Source of the DNA: Planctomycetota bacterium
GTDB taxonomy: Bacteria; Planctomycetota; UBA1135; UBA2386
Length of the DNA: 51,527 nt
Direction: 5' to 3'
Assembly (NCBI GenBank): GCA_025459175.1
Contig: JALORC010000042.1
Span: 1-51,527 of the forward strand
Notes under the pieces: generated by a model
Seen by the model: only the letters and a program-made list of their open reading frames with translations
What the model was told of the DNA's origin: nothing
The model's database searches: none
Position numbers and translations under genes: made by a program
Shown here: positions 7,203-15,427 of the stretch, one piece after another
How the letters are laid out: the number at the start of each line of letters is the position of its first letter
Numbering within the stretch: position 1 is the first letter of the stretch

Positions 7203-9004
7203 GGTTCGTTCCCGCGCTGGCTTTGACCGCCGCCCTGCTGGCCCAGAATCCGCCGCCGTCGGGGCCGGCCCAGCGGCCGCCGGATCCGATGCTGATGCCG
7301 CAGGTCCTGGTGCTGCCGCGCGGTGATCGCGAGCTCAAGGTCGACGGCTCGCTGATCGACTGGCCGGAACTGCCCGGCATCCGGCTCGACGACCAACGCC
7401 AGATGTCCGGCACCGCGCAGGGGGCATTCCGCGACGGCAGCGACCTGAGCGCGGTCGCGTTCATGGCGTGGGACGAGGAGGCGCTGTGGATCAGTTGCGC
7501 CGTCAAGGACGACTGGCACCGGGCGCTCGACGCCAACACGCTGATGGTCACCGAGATCCCGGCCGCCGATTCGGTGGTGCTGACCTTCGATCCCGAGCGC
7601 GACACGCGCAGCAACGGCGCCGATCCGGGCCGGCGCGAGGACCGCGAGTTCTGGCTGGCCGACGAGAACGGGCGCGAGGTGGTGCAGTGGGATCGCCTGC
7701 GCGGCAGCGCGCGGGTGCTCGACGGCGCCACCGCGCGCATGGTCGTGCTGCACGACAAGGAGCACGGCATCACCAATTACGAAGCCCGCATCCCGTGGCC
7801 GGAGATCCTGCCCGCGTCGATGAAGCCGGCGATCGGGCTGGTGCTCGACCTGCAGATCGTCGTCAACGATTTCGACGAGGCCACCGACAGCATGCCGCAG
7901 ACGCGTTCGGGGCTGACGTTCGGGGTGAGCCCGGTGGTCGACCCGGGCCTGTTCGCCAGCATGATGCTGGTCGGCGACGCCGCGGCCCTGAGCGGTGTGG
8001 TGCCGGAGTTCCCGCCCAAGCCCGGGCTCGCGGCGCCGCCGGTCCCGCCGGCGGACTACTGGCGGCAGCTGAGCGCCGAACTGGTGCAACAACCGCCGGT
8101 GTTGTTCGACGGCTCCAACCCGGTTGCCCAGACCTTGGGGGCCAAGCGCCTGACGACGCTGGAGAAGATCGAGGCCGAGATCGATCGCTTCCCGCGCGTC
8201 GACTTCCTCGAGTTCCACCACCGCATCCATCGCCGGATGTCGCGGGAGGTCGCCGGCATCGCCGGGCGCGGCCTGCCGGCGTGGTGGCAGCTGCAGCTCG
8301 AATCGGTGGCGAAGAACGCCGCCGACCCGGTCGAGGCCTCGGCGCTGCGGGTGTTCAAGCTGCCGATGGGTGGGTGGTTGTTCCGTTCGCAGCAGCAGAC
8401 GTTCGTCGTCGATGCGGCCGGGGCCGAACTGGCCCAGCGGCTCGGGGGCGCCATCGATTTCTGTGTGTTGACGACGCCGATGGACCTCGTGCGCCGCAAC
8501 GACCAGCTGCTGGTGCGCATGTTCTTCGCCAAGCCGCCGCGCCCGATGATCACCCACATCGCGTTCCATCTGCCGGCGGTGCCGATGGACAAGATGACCC
8601 TGGCCGTGCCCGGTCAGCTCTATGAACTGTCACCCGGGGTCAGGGTGCAGGCGCTCGGCAAGGCGCTCGCCGACGGATCGGTGACCTGGAGCTGCAGCTA
8701 TCGCATCCAGCTGCCCGGCGGCCCGAGCGTGCTGTTGGTGGGGGCCAATCTGCACGCCGCCGAGGTCGACGCCGCGCCGGTCGATGTGATGGTGCTGTCG
8801 CCTCGCAATCCCGAAGCACTGGACATCGTGCGCAAGGTCACCCCGGGGGTGGTGTTGCTCGACGATGCGTTCGCATGTCAGTCCCGACCTGACACGGCAC
8901 GCATCCAGTTGCGCAGTTTCCTCGCCATGCAGACGGAGTTGCTGCCGACGCCGACCGTGCTGCTGGCTCCTGGCGAGTCATGGACCGTGCGAGCGAGCAA
9001 GTGA
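7193..9004 (+). CDS. Secreted DOMON/CBM9-like protein with degenerate metallo-beta-lactamase-like domain
   Basis: The 603-aa protein starts with a short signal peptide (MPLRFVPALALTAALLAQ). Residues about 35-250 look like a CBM9/DOMON-type beta-sandwich: VDGSLIDWPELP, DLSAVAFMAWDEEALWISC, FWLADENGREVVQWD and NYEARIPWPEI are typical strands of that family. After a helical linker, about residues 370-600 read like an MBL fold (GGWLFRSQQQTFVVDAAG, then VLTTPMDLVRRNDQ, PSVLLVGANLHAAEV), but the HxHxDH metal site is absent. It may bind carbohydrate or another ligand at the surface. The start lies inside the CPBP gene (10-nt overlap), indicating coupling. Confidence 0.7.
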   Translation: MPLRFVPALALTAALLAQNPPPSGPAQRPPDPMLMPQVLVLPRGDRELKVDGSLIDWPELPGIRLDDQRQMSGTAQGAFRDGSDLSAVAFMAWDEEALWISCAVKDDWHRALDANTLMVTEIPAADSVVLTFDPERDTRSNGADPGRREDREFWLADENGREVVQWDRLRGSARVLDGATARMVVLHDKEHGITNYEARIPWPEILPASMKPAIGLVLDLQIVVNDFDEATDSMPQTRSGLTFGVSPVVDPGLFASMMLVGDAAALSGVVPEFPPKPGLAAPPVPPADYWRQLSAELVQQPPVLFDGSNPVAQTLGAKRLTTLEKIEAEIDRFPRVDFLEFHHRIHRRMSREVAGIAGRGLPAWWQLQLESVAKNAADPVEASALRVFKLPMGGWLFRSQQQTFVVDAAGAELAQRLGGAIDFCVLTTPMDLVRRNDQLLVRMFFAKPPRPMITHIAFHLPAVPMDKMTLAVPGQLYELSPGVRVQALGKALADGSVTWSCSYRIQLPGGPSVLLVGANLHAAEVDAAPVDVMVLSPRNPEALDIVRKVTPGVVLLDDAFACQSRPDTARIQLRSFLAMQTELLPTPTVLLAPGESWTVRASK

Positions 9005-9154
9005 GTCACCGGTGATTTCCGGAGCTGCATGCTTGAGCTGTCGCCTTTGACGCGCAACGATGCGGCTGTCCGTCATCAAGTGGCATCGTCACACCGCGGC
9101 ATGGCGGCTGTGCTCGATCCGGCAAAGACACCTAACTCGAAACCAGCGATATCG

Positions 9155-9583
9155 ATGGCAGCCAACAAGAGCAACCCGGCGATGGACTTCCTCCTCGACA
9201 GCCTCCGAGCCAATCGCGATGCCGTCTACAAGGACGTCGCCGCCGAGGCCGGCAAGAAGAAGCTGAAGGTCTATCCGATCATGTGGGGGCGGGCCAAAAC
9301 GCTGCTCGGCATCGTCAAGATGGCGCCGCGTGGCAAGGGCAAGGCCGCGCGCGCCAAGGCTGCCGCTGCTCCCGCCGCGGCGGCGCCCACGGCTCCGAAG
9401 CGCGGCCCGGGTCGGCCGCGCAAGTCCACCAAGCCGGCCAGGTCCGCCAAGGCGGCGTCGCCGTCGTTCGACGGCACGATCGAGAGCATCGTCGCCGCGG
9501 TGAAGTCGAGCGAGCAGAGCCGCTCTCGCTATCGCGCCGCGCTCGAGCGGATCCGTTCGATCGTCAGCGACTGCCTCGGCTGA
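9155..9583 (+). CDS. AT-hook, histone H1-like DNA-binding protein
   Basis: The 142-aa protein has a helical N-terminal part (MAANKSNPAMDFLLDSL, up to about residue 60), a Lys/Ala/Pro-rich basic linker and an AT-hook, PKRGPGRPRKSTK, at about residues 86-98, whose GRP core inserts into the DNA minor groove. A short helical region follows. It is probably a nucleoid-associated or transcription-modulating protein. The start at MAANKS is chosen because upstream in-frame residues are not protein-like. It is convergent with the aminotransferase gene, and its stop codon lies in one copy of a 24-bp direct repeat. Confidence 0.75.
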   Translation: MAANKSNPAMDFLLDSLRANRDAVYKDVAAEAGKKKLKVYPIMWGRAKTLLGIVKMAPRGKGKAARAKAAAAPAAAAPTAPKRGPGRPRKSTKPARSAKAASPSFDGTIESIVAAVKSSEQSRSRYRAALERIRSIVSDCLG

Positions 9584-9637
9584 TCGGGTTCCTCGCGCGA
9601 TCAGGTTGCTAGCGATCAGGTTCCTCGCGCGATCAGG
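9582..9637. repeat. Two 24-bp imperfect direct repeats spanning both convergent stop codons
   Basis: Copies at 9582-9605 and 9614-9637 differ at one base. Each contains GGTTCCTCGCGCGATCAGG after GATCG or GATCA. The TGA of the AT-hook gene (9581-9583) overlaps the first copy and the aminotransferase stop (complement of 9633-9635) lies in the second. Copy 1 can also fold through TGATCG (9581-9586) and CGATCA (9598-9603). Confidence 0.7.
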
Positions 9638-10535
9638 GCGTCGCCGTGAGGCGGCGCCAGGCCGGTGCGTAGTGATCGCGCTGGCGCTGCTGCATGTGCT
9701 CGGTGAAGCGTTCGAGCAGCGCCGAGGTGCGCGGACCCGGCCCGCCGCCGTGCAGCGCGCGACCGTCCAGGTGAGTGACCGGACCGAGGTCGCGCAACGT
9801 GCTCGACAGGAAGATCTCCTGGGCGCGGCGCAGTTCGACGGCGGTGATGTTGCGCTCGGTGACCGGCTCGCCGTGCCGGGACAGGAAGTCGAGCAGCAGC
9901 GCCCGGGTGATGCCGGCCAGGATGCCGCTGTCGAGCGGTGGTGTGCACCAGGCGCCGTCGATCAGCGCGAACAGATTGGACGTCGACGCCTCGGTGACGT
10001 GGCCGCTCTGGTTGAGCATCACGCAGTCGGTGGCGCCGAGGTCCTTGGCCTCGGCGAGCCCGAGCACCGAGTTGAGGTAGTTGCCGCTCTTGGTCGCCGG
10101 GTCGAGCGCCCGGCGATCGTTGCGCAGTCGTCCGATGATCGCCAACCGCGCCGCCTTGCCGGACATCGGGGTGAGCGGCCGGACCATCACCAGCCAGCAC
10201 GGGGCGCCGGTCGCGTAGGCCAGGTCGATGTTGGGTGCCTCGCCGCTGCCGCGCGTGACCACGATGCGCACGTAGTGGTCGCCGGGGCCGGCCGCCGCCA
10301 GGGTCGCCGCGATGCGGCGCGCGACCGTGGCCTCGTCGAGGTCCAGCCGCAGCCGCAGCGCCGCCGCCGACCGCTGCAGGCGCCGCCAGTGCTCGGGCCA
10401 GCCGAACGGCTCGCCGGCGTAGGTCCGGACCACTTCATAGACCGAGTCCCCGAACAGGAAGCCGCGGTCGAGCACCGGGATGCGTGCCTCGGCCTCGGGA
10501 ACGATGCTGCCGTCGACGTTGCACAGGTTCGCCAT
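9633..10535 (-). CDS. Class IV PLP-dependent aminotransferase (BCAT/D-amino acid transaminase-like)
   Basis: The 300-aa cytoplasmic enzyme has the fold-type IV pattern: IPVLDRGFLFGDSVYEVVRTY near the start, the PLP-binding Lys in ATKSGNYLNSVLG (Lys149), and VTEASTSNLFAL with its conserved Glu. Branched-chain aminotransferase (IlvE) is the likeliest function, since a LeuA-like enzyme is nearby, but D-amino acid transaminase or aminodeoxychorismate lyase cannot be excluded. The ATG at 10535 is followed directly by the family's typical first strand. The gene is divergent from purF with only 31 bp between the start codons. Confidence 0.88.
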   Translation of the reverse strand: MANLCNVDGSIVPEAEARIPVLDRGFLFGDSVYEVVRTYAGEPFGWPEHWRRLQRSAAALRLRLDLDEATVARRIAATLAAAGPGDHYVRIVVTRGSGEAPNIDLAYATGAPCWLVMVRPLTPMSGKAARLAIIGRLRNDRRALDPATKSGNYLNSVLGLAEAKDLGATDCVMLNQSGHVTEASTSNLFALIDGAWCTPPLDSGILAGITRALLLDFLSRHGEPVTERNITAVELRRAQEIFLSSTLRDLGPVTHLDGRALHGGGPGPRTSALLERFTEHMQQRQRDHYAPAWRRLTATP

Positions 10536-10545
10536 GCTGGCGCGG

Positions 10546-10551
10546 ATGGTA
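10546..10551 (-). promoter_or_regulatory. -10 box for the aminotransferase gene
   Basis: TACCAT on the minus strand is followed by ten bases and the ATG at 10535. It overlaps by 2 bp the -10 box of purF on the other strand. Confidence 0.5.
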
Positions 10552-10555
10552 AGCT
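10550..10555 (+). promoter_or_regulatory. -10 box for purF
   Basis: TAAGCT is followed by eleven bases (GGTCCGCCCCC) and the ATG at 10567, with no Shine-Dalgarno, suggesting a leaderless or nearly leaderless mRNA. Confidence 0.5.
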
Positions 10556-10566
10556 GGTCCGCCCCC

Positions 10567-12021
10567 ATGTGCGGCTTCATCTCGATCTTCGGCCCGGCCG
10601 ATTCCGACGCCATCCACGATGCCCTGTCCGGTCTGCTGGCGATCCAGCACCGCGGCCAGGACGCCGCGGGGGCCGTCACCTTCAAGGACAAGTTCCAGGC
10701 CAAGAAGGGCCTCGGCCTCGTACGCGAGGTGTTCCAGGAGAAGCACTTCGCGCGCCTGCGCGGCCACCTCGCGGTGGCGCACGTGCGCTATCCGACCGTC
10801 GGCCTCGGTGAGGACACCGACGTGCAGCCGTTCTGGCTCGACTACCCGGTCGGCACGGCGATGGCGCACAACGGCAACGTCACCAATTTCCACGAGCTCA
10901 AGCGCACCTACTTCGCGCAGCGCAACATCCACCTCGGCAGCAACTGCGACCTCGAGGTGGTGCTCTACGTGTTCGCCGACGCGCTGATGCGCCGCCTCGC
11001 CGATCCGGTCACCGTCGACGACGTGCAGGCGGCGGTCAAGGAAGTGTTCGATCGCGTGAAGGGCGCCTACTCGGTGGTCGGCATCACCAGCGAGGGCATG
11101 TATGCGTTCCGCGACCCGTACGGCATCAAGCCGTGCATCTTCGGCAAGAAGGTCACGCCGGAGGGCACCTGGTACGCGGTCGCCAGCGAGTCGGTCGTGC
11201 TCGACGTCTCCGGCTACGAGATCGTGCGCGATCTCAAGGCCGGCGAACTGTTGTGGATCGGCAAGGATCGGGTGCCGCACATCCGCCAGGTCGGCGACAA
11301 GCCGCACCGCCCGTGCATCTTCGAGTACGTCTACTTCGCGCGCCCGGACACGTTCCTCGACGGCACCTCGGTCTACGAGGCGCGCATGGAGCTGGGGCGG
11401 CGGCTGGGCAAGGTGTTCGCCGACACCGGGCTGCAGGCCGATGTCGTGATCCCGGTCCCGGAGTCGGCGCGCACCGCCGGCCAGACCATGGCCGACGTGC
11501 TCGGGTTGCCGTGCCGCGAGGGCTTCGTCAAGAACCGCTACGTCGGGCGCACGTTCATCATGCCCAACGACAAGGCGCGGCAGGCGACGATCCGCACCAA
11601 GCTGAACCCGATCCGCGCCGAGTTCGAGGGCAAGCGCGTGATCATCCTCGACGACTCGATCGTGCGCGGCAACACGAGCCGGCAGATGGTCAAGATCGCG
11701 CGGCAGATGGGGGCGGCGAAGGTCTATCTCGCCAGCTACTCGCCGCCGCTGCTGTTCCCGTGCCTCTACGGCATCGACATGTCGACCAAGCGTGAGTTCG
11801 TCGCGCGCGGCCGCACCCACGCCGAGATCGCCAAGGAGCTCGGCGCCGACCACGTGATCTACCAGACCGTCGAGCAGATGGAGGACGCGGTGCGCACCGC
11901 CGGCAACAAGAAGCTCGAGTTCTGCAAGGCGTGCTTCGTCGGCACCTATCCGACCGGCGACATCACCGAGTCGATGATCAGCGACATCGAGAACGACCGG
12001 CTCGAGGCCAGCAAGACCTGA
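10567..12021 (+). CDS. purF: Amidophosphoribosyltransferase
   Basis: The 484-aa enzyme makes phosphoribosylamine from PRPP and glutamine, the first committed step of purine synthesis. It starts MCGFISIFG, with Cys2 as the glutaminase nucleophile after Met removal, so the start is certain. The PRPP loop is VIILDDSIVRGNTSRQ. Cysteines in HRPCIFEYVYFARPD, LFPCLYGIDM and CKACFVG match the four [4Fe-4S] ligands of the Bacillus-type enzyme, so an iron-sulfur cluster is expected; no cleavable propeptide precedes Cys2. It is divergent from the aminotransferase gene and followed 10 nt later by a DUF4239 gene. Confidence 0.96.
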   Translation: MCGFISIFGPADSDAIHDALSGLLAIQHRGQDAAGAVTFKDKFQAKKGLGLVREVFQEKHFARLRGHLAVAHVRYPTVGLGEDTDVQPFWLDYPVGTAMAHNGNVTNFHELKRTYFAQRNIHLGSNCDLEVVLYVFADALMRRLADPVTVDDVQAAVKEVFDRVKGAYSVVGITSEGMYAFRDPYGIKPCIFGKKVTPEGTWYAVASESVVLDVSGYEIVRDLKAGELLWIGKDRVPHIRQVGDKPHRPCIFEYVYFARPDTFLDGTSVYEARMELGRRLGKVFADTGLQADVVIPVPESARTAGQTMADVLGLPCREGFVKNRYVGRTFIMPNDKARQATIRTKLNPIRAEFEGKRVIILDDSIVRGNTSRQMVKIARQMGAAKVYLASYSPPLLFPCLYGIDMSTKREFVARGRTHAEIAKELGADHVIYQTVEQMEDAVRTAGNKKLEFCKACFVGTYPTGDITESMISDIENDRLEASKT

Positions 12022-12031
12022 GGATGTGCCC

Positions 12032-12808
12032 ATGACGGCGGTCACGCTGGGCTGGTTGTCCGCCGCACTGCTGCTCGCCGGGCTGCTGGCGATGCTCGAG
12101 GTCGGCCATCGCATCGGCAAACGCGTGTCTGCGGTCGACCCCGAGGCCGTCAGCGGTGTCGGCCCGATCGAAGGAGCGGTGTTCGCGCTGCTCGGGCTGA
12201 TGATCGCGTTCACGTTCTCGGGCGCCGTCGGGCGTTTCGACGAGCGCCGCGCGCTGATCGTGCAGGAGGCCAATGCGGTGGGCACCGCGTGGCTGCGCCT
12301 CGATCTGCTGGTGCCGGACCAGCAGCCGGCGCTGCGCGACCAGCTGCGCGCCTACGTCGATGCCCGACTCGACGGCTATGCACGGCTGGCGCTCGATCCG
12401 CACGCCGAGGGAGTCTTCGCCAAGGCGGACGCGCTCGCCGCCACCATGTGGAAGACGGCGGTCGCGGCAGTCAAGACCGAGGGTGTCCCTGCTGCGGCGA
12501 TGACGCTGCTGATGGGGTCGCTCAACGAGATGTTCGACCTCGCCGCCGTGCGCGTTCGGGCCGCACGCAGTCACCCGCCGCCGATCATCTACGGGATGCT
12601 CTACCTGCTCGCCCTGGCCGCGGCGCTGTTTGCCGGCTACGGCATGGGCGGTTGCAAGCGGCGCGCCTGGCTGCACAGCACCGGCTTCGCGGTCGTCATC
12701 GCCGGCACGGTCGGCGTGACGCTCGACATCGAGCACCCGCGTCAGGGCTTGATCCGCATCGACCCGTTCGATCAGGTGCTCGCCGACGTTCGCGCCGGCA
12801 TGCGCTGA
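12032..12808 (+). CDS. DUF4239 (bestrophin-like) membrane protein
   Basis: The 258-aa protein has two hydrophobic helices near the N-terminus, the second in FALLGLMIAFTFSGAVGRFDERR, a soluble helical middle (RALIVQEANAVGTAWLRLDLL onward) and two more helices near the end. The F-S-G-A-x-x-RFDxRR pattern and EANAVGTAWLRL are typical of DUF4239 proteins, which are distantly related to bestrophin channels. The function is unknown, possibly ion transport. ATG 12032 is preferred over GTG 12026 because AGGA lies 7 nt upstream of it. It is probably co-transcribed with purF and ends 15 nt before the convergent glycosyltransferase gene. Confidence 0.8.
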   Translation: MTAVTLGWLSAALLLAGLLAMLEVGHRIGKRVSAVDPEAVSGVGPIEGAVFALLGLMIAFTFSGAVGRFDERRALIVQEANAVGTAWLRLDLLVPDQQPALRDQLRAYVDARLDGYARLALDPHAEGVFAKADALAATMWKTAVAAVKTEGVPAAAMTLLMGSLNEMFDLAAVRVRAARSHPPPIIYGMLYLLALAAALFAGYGMGGCKRRAWLHSTGFAVVIAGTVGVTLDIEHPRQGLIRIDPFDQVLADVRAGMR

Positions 12809-12823
12809 ACGGCGCGGTCGGGT

Positions 12824-13789
12824 TCAGTCGGCGAGCCGCTGCTTGCTCACGCGGCCGCGCAGTCGCGGCACCAGCAGCAGCGCCTCGCGCGCGATCTTGC
12901 CGTCCATCTTCGACATGCCGACGCGGCGATCGACGAAGTGGATCGGGATCTCGCGGACCGTGAACCCGGCGCGCACCATGCGGAACGCCATCTCGATCTG
13001 GAACGCGTAGCCCTGCGCGTTGACCTTCGACAGGTCGAGCTTGCCCAGTGCCTCGGTGTGGAAGCAGCGGAAGCCGGCCGTGTTGTCGCGGATGCCCGAC
13101 GCCAGCACGGTGCGGGTGTAGAGGTTGGCGCCGCGCGACAGCAGGCGGCGTTTGAAGTCCCAGCCGACGGTGTTGCCACCTTGCACGTAGCGGCTGCCGA
13201 TCACCAGCTGCGCGTGCGCCGACGCGAACACGAGGCGCGGCAGGTCCCACGGCGCATGGCTGAAGTCGGCGTCCATCTCGCAGACGCGCTGGTAGCCGCG
13301 TTCGATCGCGAACTTGAAGCCGGCGATGTAGGCGGTGCCGAGGCCCTGCTTGCCGCTGCGATGCAGCACGTGCAGGCGGCGATCGGCGGCGGCGAGGCGG
13401 TCGGCGATGGCGCCGGTGCCGTCCGGCGAGCCGTCGTCGACGACCAGGATGTCGGTGTCGAGGTAGCGCCAGATGGCGGTGACGATCGCCTCGAGGTTGT
13501 CCTTCTCGTTGTAGGTCGGGATCACGACCAGCGTGCGCCAAGGGGCTGTGTGCGCGCGCGGTGGGGTCGGGCCGTGGCCGAGTTCGCGGCCGCGTTCGGC
13601 GGCGGCGCGGGCCGCCGGCTCGTCCTGGCCCTGCAGCACGCAGATGCGGTTGCTGTCCGTGCCGGAACGCACCAGCGGCTCGGCGGCGGCGAAGTCGCGC
13701 GCAACCACCAGCGGCTCGGTGTGAACCTGCGGCCGGGGGATCAATACCGGCTGTTCGCGCTGGTTCGGCTCGCGGGCGGGTTGGTTCAC
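12824..13789 (-). CDS. Polyprenol-phosphate mannose synthase-like glycosyltransferase (GT2, Dpm1 type)
   Basis: The catalytic part shows the Dpm1 pattern: VVIPTYNEKDNL, ILVVDDGSPDGTGAIAD, GLGTAYIAGFKFA, VCEMDADFSHAP, LVIGSRYVQGG and NTAGFRCFHTEAL. These enzymes transfer mannose or glucose from a nucleotide sugar to polyprenyl phosphate at the cytoplasmic face, feeding GT-C enzymes such as the one at 25824-27110. The 321-aa reading starts at GTG 13789 and includes about 85 extra N-terminal residues of unclear role (PLVVARDFAAAEPLVRSG, rich in charge). No ATG is available before the catalytic domain, so the exact start is uncertain. No C-terminal membrane helices are present. Confidence 0.9.
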   Translation of the reverse strand: MNQPAREPNQREQPVLIPRPQVHTEPLVVARDFAAAEPLVRSGTDSNRICVLQGQDEPAARAAAERGRELGHGPTPPRAHTAPWRTLVVIPTYNEKDNLEAIVTAIWRYLDTDILVVDDGSPDGTGAIADRLAAADRRLHVLHRSGKQGLGTAYIAGFKFAIERGYQRVCEMDADFSHAPWDLPRLVFASAHAQLVIGSRYVQGGNTVGWDFKRRLLSRGANLYTRTVLASGIRDNTAGFRCFHTEALGKLDLSKVNAQGYAFQIEMAFRMVRAGFTVREIPIHFVDRRVGMSKMDGKIAREALLLVPRLRGRVSKQRLAD

Positions 13790-13871
13790 TGGGCGGCGTG
13801 GCCGGCGCGGGGACCGGTACGTTCAGAACATAGCAACGAGACGTGAAGGGGTCTAACTCGGACCGGACTTG

Positions 13872-13935
13872 GGCATGGACCTCTTGCCACCGAGCGCTGG
13901 TGACATCGCGTCGATGGCGCCACCCGGTCCATGCC
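13872..13935 (-). terminator. Long stem-loop downstream of the secreted-protein gene
   Basis: GGCATGGACC (13872-13881) and GGTCCATGCC (13926-13935) are a perfect 10-bp inverted repeat enclosing 44 nt that can fold further (CACC/GGTG at 13888-13902). It begins 13 nt after the stop of the minus-strand gene ending at 13949. It is either a terminator lacking a U-tract or a structured 3-prime UTR element. Confidence 0.45.
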
Positions 13936-13948
13936 TCGTTCCCCGGCG

Positions 13949-15427
13949 TCAGAGCGTGCCGACGACACAGTAGAGACCATTGCTGGTCAGCAGCCCCGGC
14001 CCCAGCGCCGAGTTCAGCGGCGTCCCCAGCACGGCACTTTGCGCACTGATTGCAAAGCCGGCGAAGCTCGGTGGCAGCGAAGGCAACGGAAGCGCCGTCC
14101 AGGTCAGCTGGCCGGGCGGAAAGAACGTCGGTGCGACCAGGACGTCGAGCGCTGCGTGCAGCACGCAGCCGGAGGCGCCGAGCGGCAACGCGAGCGGCAG
14201 GCCTGGGCTCGTCAATCCGACGATGCCGACGTGGATCAATGCCGACGTCGGGATGTTGGTCGTGGTGACCTGGAAGTTCCTCGCCACCGGCCCCTGGATC
14301 GGGCGAGGAAACGATGGTGCTGGCTGCAGTTCGAGGGGGAGGTTGTCGCCCGACAACTGCAGCGGCGCGGCCGCGAACGCCGACACGTCGCTGGCGAACG
14401 TGACCGGGCTCGGGCCGGCCGGGGAGTAGCCGACCAACACGTTGGACGCATTCGTCGAGATCGTGCCCCAGGTGATCGTTGCCGACGGATTCGGCGTCGC
14501 CGTGTCGATGCGGAACTGGATCGTGTTCGGCTGGGTCGTGGCGAACGCCCACACGCCGTCATAGGTGATCTGCGCCAGCGTTCCCGACTGCTCGTACCGG
14601 ATGGCGCCGGAACCGAAGGCACCCGTGCTGGGGTCGAGATCGCGCCAGCTGTAGAACGCGGCCGACGGGTTGTTGAGCAACTGCCCGGCGGTCGGAATCT
14701 GGCTGTTCGAGTTGCCTGGACCCGTGGCAACCCAGCAATTGGACCCGATCCACAGGCCGAGCGTGCCGGCCGTGGTCTGATCGTCGTCGGCGAGCACTAG
14801 ATTGGTGACCGTGCCGACCGATCCGACCGGCGCGATGGCGCCGGCAGCGAGTGTGCACAGGTAGCCAGCGCCGGCCGGTGTCATCGTCAGGGTCTTGCCG
14901 ACGAGATCGAAACTCGTGCTCGACAGCAGCTCGTAGAACGAGCCGGAGGAGAGGCCGCAACCGGAGCCGATCGGGGCCACGGTCGCCGGAAAGCCGAGGT
15001 TCACCGTCAGATCGAACGTGCCGGTCGCCCCCAGGTATCCACCGACGCGGATGAAGTGGGTGCCGGCGGGGACATCCGCTGTCACCTGCGAACGGCTGCC
15101 GCAGAAGTCGTCGTTGCAGCCGAACGCGCCGTTGCCGCCGGCACAGCCGCCGGAGCCGTCGATGATCTCGAGCACGGTGTCCAAGACGCCAGAGGCGCAG
15201 GTGTTGGCGACCATCCTGCCGGCAAACGGCGCGGTGAAGGAGTACCAGACGTCATTGTCGGCGAAGCCGCACAGGAACGGATACGACGTCGTGGCGCCGA
15301 CATTGGACTGACCGGTGAGCGTGCCGATGCCGATCGGCGTCGCGTTGATGCACTCGTCGTTGGCCGGAATCTGACCGAGGCCAGCTCCGGCAAGGATGAG
15401 GAATGCGAACAGGAAGTTGGCGTACAT
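13949..15427 (-). CDS. Secreted protein with PPC-like domain and planctomycete C-terminal module
   Basis: The 492-aa protein has a signal peptide (MYANFLFAFLILAGAGLGQ). Residues about 20-150 resemble a bacterial pre-peptidase C-terminal (PPC)-like beta-sandwich: NDECINATPI, DNDVWYSFTAPFAGRM, LDTVLEIIDGSGGC, TADVPAGTHFIRVGGYLGA. Then comes an IGSGCGLSSGSFYELLS core and a C-terminal module (about 390-492) shared with the two divergent genes at 15768 and 17443. It is probably exported and surface or periplasm located; no catalytic residues are evident. The start is the ATG just before the signal peptide. Confidence 0.8.
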   Translation of the reverse strand: MYANFLFAFLILAGAGLGQIPANDECINATPIGIGTLTGQSNVGATTSYPFLCGFADNDVWYSFTAPFAGRMVANTCASGVLDTVLEIIDGSGGCAGGNGAFGCNDDFCGSRSQVTADVPAGTHFIRVGGYLGATGTFDLTVNLGFPATVAPIGSGCGLSSGSFYELLSSTSFDLVGKTLTMTPAGAGYLCTLAAGAIAPVGSVGTVTNLVLADDDQTTAGTLGLWIGSNCWVATGPGNSNSQIPTAGQLLNNPSAAFYSWRDLDPSTGAFGSGAIRYEQSGTLAQITYDGVWAFATTQPNTIQFRIDTATPNPSATITWGTISTNASNVLVGYSPAGPSPVTFASDVSAFAAAPLQLSGDNLPLELQPAPSFPRPIQGPVARNFQVTTTNIPTSALIHVGIVGLTSPGLPLALPLGASGCVLHAALDVLVAPTFFPPGQLTWTALPLPSLPPSFAGFAISAQSAVLGTPLNSALGPGLLTSNGLYCVVGTL

